Source: Leptolyngbya iicbica LK (GTDB lineage Bacteria; Cyanobacteriota; Cyanobacteriia; Phormidesmidales; Phormidesmidaceae). Taken from it: a DNA stretch of 64,000 bases. The notes beneath the pieces are model-generated. The model was not told the origin of the DNA. It ran no database searches and saw only the letters and a program-made list of their open reading frames with translations. The number at the start of each line of letters is the position of its first letter. Position 1 is the first letter of the stretch. Below are positions 48,108-55,910 of this stretch, in pieces. Location: positions 337,226 through 401,225 of the forward strand of contig NZ_QVFV01000004.1 of NCBI RefSeq assembly GCF_004212215.1. Reading direction: 5' to 3'. Made by a program: the position numbers and the translations under genes.

Positions 48108-50186
48108 ATGGACAAATCAGCGGATCACCCAGCAACTGATTCGACGCCTCAACAGGAAGCGAGTACCCCTGCCGCAGAAACGGCGGAAACTGTAGAGTCA
48201 GTAGCGGTGTCGGAGCCTCAGGAGGCGTCTGCGTCCGGCCCGAAGGCGTCGGTTCGCTCTAAGGCGATGTTGTTGACTAAGGTCGGAATTTTTTGCTTTG
48301 TGGTGGGGGCTACGACCTCGGCGGCGATTACGCTGAGGCCACAACTCTCGCTCAGTCCCCGGCAGATGGTGGCAGATCTGCCACCATCTCTAGACTTCCG
48401 CGCCCTGAGCCAAAAGCTGCCTTTGCGGGGCAATGAAGCGGCGGCGGCAATTCCGAAAATGGGGACTTTAGGGGCGATCGCGCACACGGTCAGCATCCAA
48501 GGCTTAGGGGCGTTTCCTGGCGAAATTTCGGCCAGCTATCTGTGTGTCGCGTCTCCCCAGACTGGGGGCAGCAACAGCAACGCTAAGGGTGCGATCGTCT
48601 CCGGGCCAGTCAATCCTGTCTTTTCCTTTTTCACTCAAGCGGTTGATCCCAGCTTTGTGAGCCAGTTTCGTGCGGCCCCTTGGCCTAGCATTCACGAAGC
48701 CGCCCGCACCGCCCGCGTGCCGGTGTTGATGTATCACGACATCCTGCCCGAAAAAGAAGTCTTCTTTGATGTCACGGTAGAAGAATTTGCCGCCCATCTC
48801 GCCCGCATTGAGGAAGCCGGACTCACGCCCATTTCCTTTGACCAGCTCTACGACCATCTGCGCATGGGGGCCCCCTTGCCGCCAAAACCGGTGCTCCTCA
48901 CCTTTGACGATGGCTATGTCGGACATTACACCCACGTCTATCCCTTGCTGCAGCAGTATCAGTATCCAGCGGTGTTTTCCCTGTTTACGGGCAAGCTGGA
49001 CGGTGATGTGGCGGGGCGATCGACGGTCACTTGGGAACAGGCCAAAGAAATGGCCGCCGACCCACTGATCACCATCGCGGCCCACAGCGTGATGCACCCC
49101 AGCGATCTGCGAGAACTGGATGATGCCGCCTTACAGCGCGAAGTCGTGGAATCGAAACAGCGCCTCGAAGCCGAACTCGGCATTCCCATCCGCTACTTCA
49201 CCTATCCCGAAGGTAAATACGATGAACGAGTCGCCGCCGCTGTGGCCGACGCAGGTTACGATGCAGCCCTGACCATGAGCAATGATGCGGAGTGGTTTGC
49301 CGGCGAATCGGATGACCTGCTCAGCATTGGCCGATTTGGTCAATCCCAGCTAGAGCGGGTGATTCCTGAGGCTTGGGAAGGTCTAGGGATGGAGGTTGTA
49401 GGCCCCAGCACCTTTGACTTTTACTCACCCATCCGCGTGGTGGAGCAGCTAGAAACGGAAGCCGCGCCTCTGGCCTTGATTACTGGGGGCCGCCCGGCGA
49501 CCGTCCACGCGGATAGCCGCTATCAACTAGAAGAGATCTTGGCGCGCACCAACGCGATCGCCGCCGTGGATGGCGCATTTTTTAACCTGCGCTATCTCGA
49601 CTCCAATGTGATGATTGGCCCCGTGTTGAGCCAAGCGACGCAAACCTTTGTGCCCGGCAATCCCAGCGAAAATCCGCTACTGGATGGTCGCCCCTTGGCT
49701 TTAATTAGCGCCGACGAGGTGAAATTTATCCCCTTTGATCACAGCGAGCACAACACCCTGCGCGGCATCCAGTCGGAGATGTCGGATGTGACTGATGCCT
49801 TTGTGGGGGCAGCTTGGCTGGTGCGCGATGGTGAGCCGCAATCGGCAGCTTCCTTCGGCACGCTGTTTGACTATGACGCTCTGCGCCACCGCGCCTTTTG
49901 GGGCATCAACAATGCCGGGCAGCCGGTCATTGGGGTGACCAAGGGTCGCGTCGATTCCGTCACCCTCGGCGAGCTATTGCATGAGGTGGGCTTTCGCGAT
50001 GCCATGATGGTGGACTCCGGCGCGAGCACGTCCCTCACCTATCAGGGCGAATCCCTGGTGGAATACGTGCCCCGCCCAGTGCCCCACATGATTGCCCTAC
50101 TGCCCGAAGCCGAAGCCCAAGGCCCCTGTCCCCTAAAGTTCGAAGACGCGCCGATCATCGAAGCTAGTTGGACTGACACTAACTAA
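48108..50186 (+). CDS. Polysaccharide deacetylase fused to phosphodiester glycosidase
   Basis: The 692-residue protein has a Ser/Glu/Ala-rich cytoplasmic tail, one membrane helix (about 54-75) and two enzyme domains outside. The first (about 200-435) is a NodB-type deacetylase: MYHDI, the metal-binding TFDDGY near 264, HSVMH near 325 and YFTYPEGKYD. The second (about 455-680) is a NAGPA/DUF2233 phosphodiester glycosidase: AIAAVDGAFFN near 482 and MMVDSGASTSLTYQGE near 632. NodB enzymes remove acetyl groups from amino sugars and NAGPA enzymes cut sugar phosphodiesters, so a role in trimming an extracellular glycan or wall polymer is plausible. The gene is transcribed alone. The joined architecture is notable. 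Confidence 0.9.
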   Translation: MDKSADHPATDSTPQQEASTPAAETAETVESVAVSEPQEASASGPKASVRSKAMLLTKVGIFCFVVGATTSAAITLRPQLSLSPRQMVADLPPSLDFRALSQKLPLRGNEAAAAIPKMGTLGAIAHTVSIQGLGAFPGEISASYLCVASPQTGGSNSNAKGAIVSGPVNPVFSFFTQAVDPSFVSQFRAAPWPSIHEAARTARVPVLMYHDILPEKEVFFDVTVEEFAAHLARIEEAGLTPISFDQLYDHLRMGAPLPPKPVLLTFDDGYVGHYTHVYPLLQQYQYPAVFSLFTGKLDGDVAGRSTVTWEQAKEMAADPLITIAAHSVMHPSDLRELDDAALQREVVESKQRLEAELGIPIRYFTYPEGKYDERVAAAVADAGYDAALTMSNDAEWFAGESDDLLSIGRFGQSQLERVIPEAWEGLGMEVVGPSTFDFYSPIRVVEQLETEAAPLALITGGRPATVHADSRYQLEEILARTNAIAAVDGAFFNLRYLDSNVMIGPVLSQATQTFVPGNPSENPLLDGRPLALISADEVKFIPFDHSEHNTLRGIQSEMSDVTDAFVGAAWLVRDGEPQSAASFGTLFDYDALRHRAFWGINNAGQPVIGVTKGRVDSVTLGELLHEVGFRDAMMVDSGASTSLTYQGESLVEYVPRPVPHMIALLPEAEAQGPCPLKFEDAPIIEASWTDTN

Positions 50187-50676
50187 CCCGAGTTCGGGTT
50201 CAGCTTCGCGGCCCATTCGCTAGGGCATAAATTGTCCTGGTTCACTGGCACCAGTCTGTTGACACGAACTACCGATTGGGGGATGACGACGGGATTGAGT
50301 CCGTTGGAACGGACTTTTGCTGTGAGCCGTGGACTTTGAGTCCTCGGCGGGGGGATCATCAAGCATCATGCGGCTTTGGCAGGGTTTGCGACAAATCACC
50401 TAACCTCAAAGTGGCCTGATGTCGTCAGAAAGCCATTCGGGGCACCAATTTTACCTACGCAGGGAAAATTACGGAAATAAATTTCCACATTTCTTAGACA
50501 TAGGAGCAAAGGCTCACTGTATATAGCGCTTAAACTTGCTGAAGACTCCACCTGTAGCGTGTGTAGAGCATTTGTATCTATGAGATCTTCGATGCTCTAG
50601 CGTAGAGTGAGGAAAAGTTTTGCTGACTTTCCCTGTCGCTTTCGACCCGGCTGTTCTCTTGCAGTGAGGTTCGCCC
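50187..50676. other. Intergenic region with tandem hairpins
   Basis: About 490 bases between the deacetylase fusion and the MerR-like gene. It contains the double hairpin at 50298-50348 and an AT-rich stretch near 50460-50600 that may hold the regulator's promoter. No gene is supported. Confidence 0.45.
50298..50348. repeat. Tandem double-hairpin dispersed repeat
   Basis: Hairpin one: AGTCCGTT (50298-50305), GG, AACGGACT (50308-50315), followed by TTT. Hairpin two: GCCGTGGACT (50326-50335), loop TTG, AGTCCTCGGC (50339-50348) with one T-T mismatch. This two-stem pattern is like a widespread cyanobacterial intergenic repeat and may also stop the upstream transcript. Confidence 0.6.
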
Positions 50677-51162
50677 ATGCAGCACTTTACGCGCCGTGAG
50701 ACTGTTATTTTAACCCGCACCAGTACGGCTCGCTTGACCTATTTGGCTAAGACTGGGGTTGTTGTGCCGATCGCAGATGCCAGCGACGCCGCGCCAGGAG
50801 TCTATTATACCTGGGAGCAAATTTTAGAGCTACGGGCCATTCGTCATTTGCGGCGACAGGTATCTTTGCAAATGATTCGCAAGGTCTTGGCCTTTTTCGA
50901 AGGGTCTGGGTGTGGGGCCTTGCATGATAAGCATTTGGTCATTGAGGATGGGGCGATTCATTGGGTGCAAACCCGTGACAATCTCGCACCACAAGTGGTG
51001 CAAGTGGCTGCGCGAGCCGATCGCCATGTGGGCCAATTGAAGCTGATGACGCTACCTTCCCTCATGGACTTTGCCGACGAGGTGTGGGAGACGGCCCGCA
51101 GTTCTAAAGTGATTGATTTTGACAGCTTTCGGCGGCGAGTAGTGCCCTTGCGTCCGCGCTGA
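50677..51162 (+). CDS. MerR-like DNA-binding regulator
   Basis: The 161-residue protein has a MerR-type winged-helix domain at its N-terminus (TRTSTARLTYLAKTGVVVP, then YYTWEQILELRAIRHLRRQVSLQMIRKVLAFFE). There is no Cys-rich metal-binding tail, so metal sensing is not suggested. The rest (VQVAARADRHVGQLKLMTL) has no known signal domain. GAGG lies 7 bases before the ATG. Target genes are unknown; the gene is alone in its orientation segment. Confidence 0.75.
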   Translation: MQHFTRRETVILTRTSTARLTYLAKTGVVVPIADASDAAPGVYYTWEQILELRAIRHLRRQVSLQMIRKVLAFFEGSGCGALHDKHLVIEDGAIHWVQTRDNLAPQVVQVAARADRHVGQLKLMTLPSLMDFADEVWETARSSKVIDFDSFRRRVVPLRPR

Positions 51163-51358
51163 GGGAGTCGGTGAATCTGACCCCGATCACAAGGTTGGTC
51201 TGGCATTGTCACACTGTGTGCAACCGCCCCATCACCGGGACTTCATCGCTACGTCACATCCTAGTCGGCCAATTATCACCGCTGCGTACACCGTGCAATC
51301 ACGGAAAAGTCGCTTCACATCATGAAGACTTAAAGAAGATGAGACTTCGGTGAAAATC

Positions 51359-51610
51359 ATGACTGTGATGACAGCCCCCGCCCCTGCCATTGATATCGCG
51401 AATGACTATCGCAGCCTCAGCATTATTTACTGGCAAAAACTGGTGCGTGAAGGTGTGCCCAAACCGGAAGCTCAGGCGATCGCGAAGGCGATTGTGAAGT
51501 TCGAGTTATTTGCCCAATCCCCCTCTCACGAGCACAAGCAGCTGATCTCTCGCTTTAGCGCGCTCCTGTGTCGAGCTCAGTTGTGGCGCAGTGACTTGCT
51601 GATTTCTTAG
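51359..51610 (+). CDS. Small cytosolic protein, unknown function
   Basis: The product of about 83 residues has a helical character (IYWQKLVREGVPKPEAQAIAKAIVKFELF) and no signal or membrane segment. The frame opens with a GTG at 51350; ATGs at 51359 and 51368 are alternative starts. I recognise no family. Codon use with HIP1-containing DNA supports that it is native. Confidence 0.5.
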   Translation: MTVMTAPAPAIDIANDYRSLSIIYWQKLVREGVPKPEAQAIAKAIVKFELFAQSPSHEHKQLISRFSALLCRAQLWRSDLLIS

Positions 51611-51696
51611 GTGTTAGCGACCACACAACTATTCATTTCTCGGCAAACGAGAACTAGCGGTAGAGGAAAAATTGCGATCGCCCGATGCCCCTTTCT

Positions 51697-52266
51697 TTAA
51701 GCGGTGAGACGGCGATCGCGCTCCAACGCTGGGGGGCGATCGGAGGTGAGTTGCTGCTGCACAGACCCATCTGCGTCCCGTAATTGCTCCTGTGTAAAGT
51801 CACAATCGATCAGCTGGACATCAGTCAAAATGGCTCCGGTCAGGTCAGCAGTCCTAAAATCAATGCCGCGCAGGGTGGCTCCAGTCAGATTGGCATAGCA
51901 TAGCTGGGCTCCTCGCAGTGCCACATGGCTCAAGTTGGCGTTGCGCAGGTCAGCCAAGCGCAAATCGGCCTCGACTAGACGGCTGCCCTGGAGATTGCTG
52001 CCCACCATCTGACAGCGGATGAGGGTGGCCCGTTCAAAGGAAGTGTCGCACAGGCGAGCATGACTCAGGTTGGCCCGCCACAGCATCGCACCGGAAAAAT
52101 CGACCTCTGACAAGAGGCTATGGCTTAAGTTACTGCCTGTCAGGTCGACTCCTTGGAGGCTCGCCTGACTGAGCTGTAGGCCCGGCATCCAAGCTTCACG
52201 AAAATCAACGCCGCTAAAATCACGACGACCGGCGGAGTAGCTTTTCAGAAGTTGCACAATTTCCAT
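51697..52266 (-). CDS. Pentapeptide-repeat protein
   Basis: The 189-residue protein consists of about 20 pentapeptides of the A(D/N)LXX type (for example LSQASLQGVDLTGSNLSHS and ADLRLADLRNANLSHV), which wind into a right-handed square beta helix. No catalytic or membrane domain is fused. In cyanobacteria such proteins are very common; most have no known function. Start at 52266 gives MEIVQLLKSYSAGRRDF, a usual short cap. Confidence 0.85.
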   Translation of the reverse strand: MEIVQLLKSYSAGRRDFSGVDFREAWMPGLQLSQASLQGVDLTGSNLSHSLLSEVDFSGAMLWRANLSHARLCDTSFERATLIRCQMVGSNLQGSRLVEADLRLADLRNANLSHVALRGAQLCYANLTGATLRGIDFRTADLTGAILTDVQLIDCDFTQEQLRDADGSVQQQLTSDRPPALERDRRLTA

Positions 52267-52648
52267 GGATTTGAAGCTTAATCGGCAGCGATATTAAAAA
52301 TGGAACGCAATCACTCTTGCACTGAGAATGATGACTGCGAGTGTAAATAAATGTAACGATTTTTGCTGAGATCTGCAATCTTTTGGGGGCAAGTCGCTGA
52401 GCTTGTCCTCTGTCATGTGCTACTGCTGAGCTGGGCAGCGGTGCTGCGTGAAAACTGGGATGATAAGCCGCTGTGGCTGACTGTGGGCGCGATCGCCCCG
52501 TCGTCCTGGGGGGTAGTGATGGGCTTTGAAGGGCGGTCTTCACAAAATTTTTTGCCGGAAAAACCCTACCCCTGCTGGGGGATCTTACGCAGTAGGGAGC
52601 CTCAGTGAATTCACTAAAATCGGATCGTTGTCTTGAGGCATGAGAGTT

Positions 52649-53146
52649 ATGGCGTCCCCGGCCAGCAATCAGCGATTGACCTTATCTTATTTGCTCTGGT
52701 TAGGTGGTTTTTTCGGGTTTTCGGGCTTGCACCGACTCTACAACGGCAAAATTATTAGTGGGTTGATTTGGTTCTTTACCTTGGGGCTACTAGGAGTCGG
52801 GCAATTTGTTGACGTGTTTTTGGTGCCGGGGATGACGGAAGATCACGAGCTGCGCAAGCTGCGGGCCGCCTATGGCAACGACCTCTACAACGTGTTGAAT
52901 CAGCCGATCACCACCACGCAAACCCAGCGATCGCTGACCCGTGAAGAAAAAATGGTGAAGCTATTGCGGGCCGCTAAGCAAAATGCTGGTCACCTATCTG
53001 TTACCCAAGCGGTGCTAGAAACCGGACTCGGCTTTGAAGAGGCAGAGACGTTGCTGAGTGATATGGCCCGGTCTGGCTATGTGGCGATTGATAACCATCC
53101 TCAATCGGGCGTCGTCATTTATCGATTTGATGAAATCGCGGTCTAG
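52649..53146 (+). CDS. TM2-domain membrane protein with C-terminal winged-helix-like domain
   Basis: The protein of 165 residues starts with a TM2 domain: two membrane helices with the GFSGLHRLYNGKI turn between them (about 15-60). The cytoplasmic part (about 95-160) has helices LTREEKMVKLLRAAKQNAGHLSVTQ and a final strand pattern like a winged helix. This combination recurs in cyanobacteria. Its role is unknown; a membrane-tethered regulator is conceivable. The ATG at 52649 is favoured over that at 52640, which lies too close to the GAGG. Confidence 0.78.
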   Translation: MASPASNQRLTLSYLLWLGGFFGFSGLHRLYNGKIISGLIWFFTLGLLGVGQFVDVFLVPGMTEDHELRKLRAAYGNDLYNVLNQPITTTQTQRSLTREEKMVKLLRAAKQNAGHLSVTQAVLETGLGFEEAETLLSDMARSGYVAIDNHPQSGVVIYRFDEIAV

Positions 53147-53265
53147 CGCAGTCGGCGATCGCCTGCCAGAGCACCACCCACCCCAGGAATGCTGAGCGCA
53201 CGGTTGAGGGCAAGCGGCATCGTATGCTAGTCAATGCCTCTGTGGTTGGTGCGGCGAACAGATTG

Positions 53266-53946
53266 ATGAAAATTTTGCTGGTGGATGACGAAGCTGAGTT
53301 GGCCGAACCGTTGAGCCGAGTCTTGACGCGCGAGGGTTATCAAGTGGACTTAGCCTTTGACGGTCAGTCAGGCTTGCAACTGGCGACGGCGCAAAGCTAT
53401 GACCTGTTGATTTTAGATTGGATGCTGCCCCATCACAGTGGCCTAGAGATTTGTCGGCAAGTGCGATCGCAGGGCAACGCCACGCCAGTACTCTTTCTCA
53501 CGGCCAAAGATACGCTGGACGATCGCGTGTCGGGCTTAGACGCGGGCGCTGATGACTATATTGTGAAGCCCTTTGAACTGCGGGAGCTACTGGCGCGGGT
53601 GCGGGCTTTGTTGCGGCGGCCCCCAACGTTGGAAGGTGGGGAGCGATCGCCCCGGCTCCAATATGAAGATTTGGAACTGGACGAAGCCAATCAGCTCGCT
53701 TATCGACAGGGCCAGACGATTGAACTCTCGGAAAAGGAGACGCAGCTTCTCGGCTACTTTTTGCGCCATCCGGATCAAGTGCTGACCCGCAGCCAGATTC
53801 ACCAAGCCGTGTGGGCTGATCTGGAAGAGCCCGCCAGCAATGTGCTGGCTGCCCAAATGCGGTTGTTGCGTCGCAAAATTGAACCCAAGGGCACGTTGCC
53901 GCTGATTCACACGGTATATGGCAAAGGGTATCGACTCGGGCGCTAG
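53266..53946 (+). CDS. OmpR-family response regulator (RppA-like)
   Basis: The 226-residue protein has a receiver domain with the phosphorylation site Asp51 (LILDWMLP), acidic pocket DDE at 7-9 and Lys in YIVKPFELREL, followed by an OmpR winged helix (SRSQIHQAVW and YGKGYRLGR). It resembles cyanobacterial RppA, which controls photosynthesis and pigment genes. No sensor kinase gene is next to it, so it is an orphan here. The following gene encodes Psb28, 45 bases away on the same strand; shared transcription or control of photosystem genes is possible but unproven. Confidence 0.85.
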   Translation: MKILLVDDEAELAEPLSRVLTREGYQVDLAFDGQSGLQLATAQSYDLLILDWMLPHHSGLEICRQVRSQGNATPVLFLTAKDTLDDRVSGLDAGADDYIVKPFELRELLARVRALLRRPPTLEGGERSPRLQYEDLELDEANQLAYRQGQTIELSEKETQLLGYFLRHPDQVLTRSQIHQAVWADLEEPASNVLAAQMRLLRRKIEPKGTLPLIHTVYGKGYRLGR

Positions 53947-53991
53947 ATGACTTCCCGGTATACTAAATAATCTGAGTTGGTCACGAAAGTT

Positions 53992-54369
53992 ATGGCTGTT
54001 GAAACGCCTACGGTTGAGTTCTATGACGGCATCACAGAAGAAATTAGTGGTGTGAGCCTGCGTCAAGATCAGGCGACCGGCGATCGCATTGTGCTGTTGT
54101 TGTTTGAGCAATTAAAGGCGATCGAACAGTTCCAAAGCTTTCGCAGCCGCTTTTCCAAAGCGTTGAAGCTGACTGATAGCGAAGGCATCATTACCATCGA
54201 GCCGTCCGGGGTAAAGTTCATTTTCGGCGGGCCAGAGGGCGACGATCTCAAGCAGGTGGAATGTACCCTCACCATTGATCGCGAAGATTATTGGGAACGG
54301 TTTATGCGATTTATGCATCGCTACGCCGAAGCCAATGGCATGGCCTATGGTGAACCGGGGCAAAGCTAA
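53992..54369 (+). CDS. psb28: Photosystem II assembly factor Psb28 (Psb28-2-like)
   Basis: Psb28 binds the cytoplasmic side of photosystem II assembly intermediates and protects them until the complex is finished. The 125-residue protein has the family pattern: PTVEFYDGITEEI, LFEQLKAIEQF, and the conserved DYWERFMRFMHRYAEANGM near the C-terminus. Residues SGVKFIFGGPEGDDLK and the slightly longer C-terminus point to the second paralogue type (Psb28-2) rather than Psb28-1. The ATG at 53992 is chosen because it gives the normal N-terminus. It confirms the photosynthetic nature of the host. Confidence 0.85.
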   Translation: MAVETPTVEFYDGITEEISGVSLRQDQATGDRIVLLLFEQLKAIEQFQSFRSRFSKALKLTDSEGIITIEPSGVKFIFGGPEGDDLKQVECTLTIDREDYWERFMRFMHRYAEANGMAYGEPGQS

Positions 54370-54678
54370 GTAGGGGCGTCATCGGGTGCCCAGGACTGAA
54401 GTCACACCTGTGTCACGTAACTGATACAAGTCGCCACAACGCAACTGTCATAGCAGCAGCAAACCTTTTATTTGCCCGTGATTTTGCGCAACTGCGTCCA
54501 TGCTTCGCTAACTTTTAAAGATGCCTGTTAATACGGATACTCGGTTTCGACGACTGCCGTGATTGCCACGCCTCAGCAGCTCCGGGCTTGTGAAAACTTT
54601 GCAGGTTGCCGCCAAGGATAACCCTGGGGGGGCGTTTGCTTTCTTTTCCAGTGTTCGCAGCTGTATCTTTTCTTGCCA
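54370..54678. other. Intergenic region before the GAF-GGDEF gene
   Basis: About 310 bases with no supported gene. Promoter of the diguanylate cyclase gene is expected; no T-rich terminator hairpin for psb28 is clear. Confidence 0.35.
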
Positions 54679-55887
54679 ATGGCATATCTATATTTGCTTG
54701 GAGATGCTCAAAATTCCATGGTGAAGCAGCAGGCGATTTCTGAACCCAACGATAGAATTGTCGCCCTGGAACAAAAAGTGACTGACCTGACCGCTGCAAA
54801 TCAACAGCTGCGGCAGGCGCTGACTGATTTGCAGCAGGCGCATCAACGTTTGCGTAGCCAGTTGTCTCGCGAACGCTTGATTGATGAGATCGCGCAGCAG
54901 ATTCGACAATCACTCCAGCTGGATGCCATCCTGAACACGGCTGTCACCGAAGTCCGGGAATTTTTAGACGTCGATCGCGTGCTCGTTTATCGATTTCGGC
55001 CTGACTGGAGTGGCATCATCACCTTTGAATCAATTGCTCCAGAGGCGACTCCGACTCGATACTCCGCCTTTGAAGAACCTTGCTTTCGTCAGAGGTATGT
55101 TGAGCAATATCAGGCGGGACGAGTGCGGGCGATCGCTGACATTTATACCGCCGACATTCAGGAATGCTATCGGCAACTGTTAGAAACCTATCAAGTGCGA
55201 GCCAATTTGGTGGTGCCGATTTTGCAAGGAGACAATACCCTGTGGGGTTTGCTGATTGCCCATCATTGCCGGGCTCCGCGCCAGTGGGACGAGTTTGACA
55301 CCAGTTTGTTGCAGCAGTTAGCGACACAGTTGGGCGTCGCCATTCGACAATCTGAGCTCTACGCGCAATTACAACAGCAGGCGATTACGGATGCCTTGAC
55401 TCAGCTCGCCAATCGCCGCCGATTTGACCAGTATTTAGCTGAGGGGTGGCAGCAACATCAGCGGCGGCAAGCAGCGATCGCTATCCTGCTGTTAGACATT
55501 GACTTTTTTAAGCGATATAACGACCACTATGGTCACCCCCAGGGAGACGAGTGCCTGCGTCAAGTGAGCCAAGCCCTGAGCCAAGCGGCCAAGCGCACAG
55601 TTGATTTGGTGGCGCGGTATGGCGGCGAAGAGTTTGCGATCGTGTTGCCCGACACTGACTTGGCCGGAGCCCACGAAGTTGCCACCGCTATGCAGGCGGC
55701 AATTGCTGATCTACAGCTTGAGCATCCTGAGTCACCCTTTGGGCAGATTACGTTAAGCTGCGGAGTGGCAGCTTGTGTTCCTCAAACCCAAGACAGTTCT
55801 CACTGTCTGGTCAAAGCGGCCGATCAGGCTTTATACCAAGCCAAGGCCAGTGGCCGCAATTGTATTGTTAGTGCTCATTCGCTCTAG
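54679..55887 (+). CDS. GAF-GGDEF diguanylate cyclase with cyanobacteriochrome-like GAF
   Basis: The 402-residue protein starts with a short coiled coil, then a GAF domain (about 75-225) and a GGDEF domain. The active site is GGEEF near 315, and RTVD five residues upstream is an inhibitory I-site, so it should make cyclic di-GMP. The GAF follows the cyanobacteriochrome pattern: FLDVDRVLVYRFRPDWSGIITFESIA, GRVRAIADIYTAD, then Cys163 in ECYRQLL where bilin would attach, and VRANLVVPIL. A second Cys135 in EEPCF is placed like the DXCF cysteine of blue/green-sensing members. Bilin binding is inferred. Start at 54679 or the ATG at 54718. Confidence 0.85.
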   Translation: MAYLYLLGDAQNSMVKQQAISEPNDRIVALEQKVTDLTAANQQLRQALTDLQQAHQRLRSQLSRERLIDEIAQQIRQSLQLDAILNTAVTEVREFLDVDRVLVYRFRPDWSGIITFESIAPEATPTRYSAFEEPCFRQRYVEQYQAGRVRAIADIYTADIQECYRQLLETYQVRANLVVPILQGDNTLWGLLIAHHCRAPRQWDEFDTSLLQQLATQLGVAIRQSELYAQLQQQAITDALTQLANRRRFDQYLAEGWQQHQRRQAAIAILLLDIDFFKRYNDHYGHPQGDECLRQVSQALSQAAKRTVDLVARYGGEEFAIVLPDTDLAGAHEVATAMQAAIADLQLEHPESPFGQITLSCGVAACVPQTQDSSHCLVKAADQALYQAKASGRNCIVSAHSL

Positions 55888-55910
55888 ATCATTCTGAAAT
55901 AGGGAATCGA

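Noticed and set aside
52363..52608. Plus frame of 81 codons before the TM2 gene
   Set aside because: It begins with TTG, has no Shine-Dalgarno and resembles read-through of a promoter region, although one hydrophobic stretch is present.
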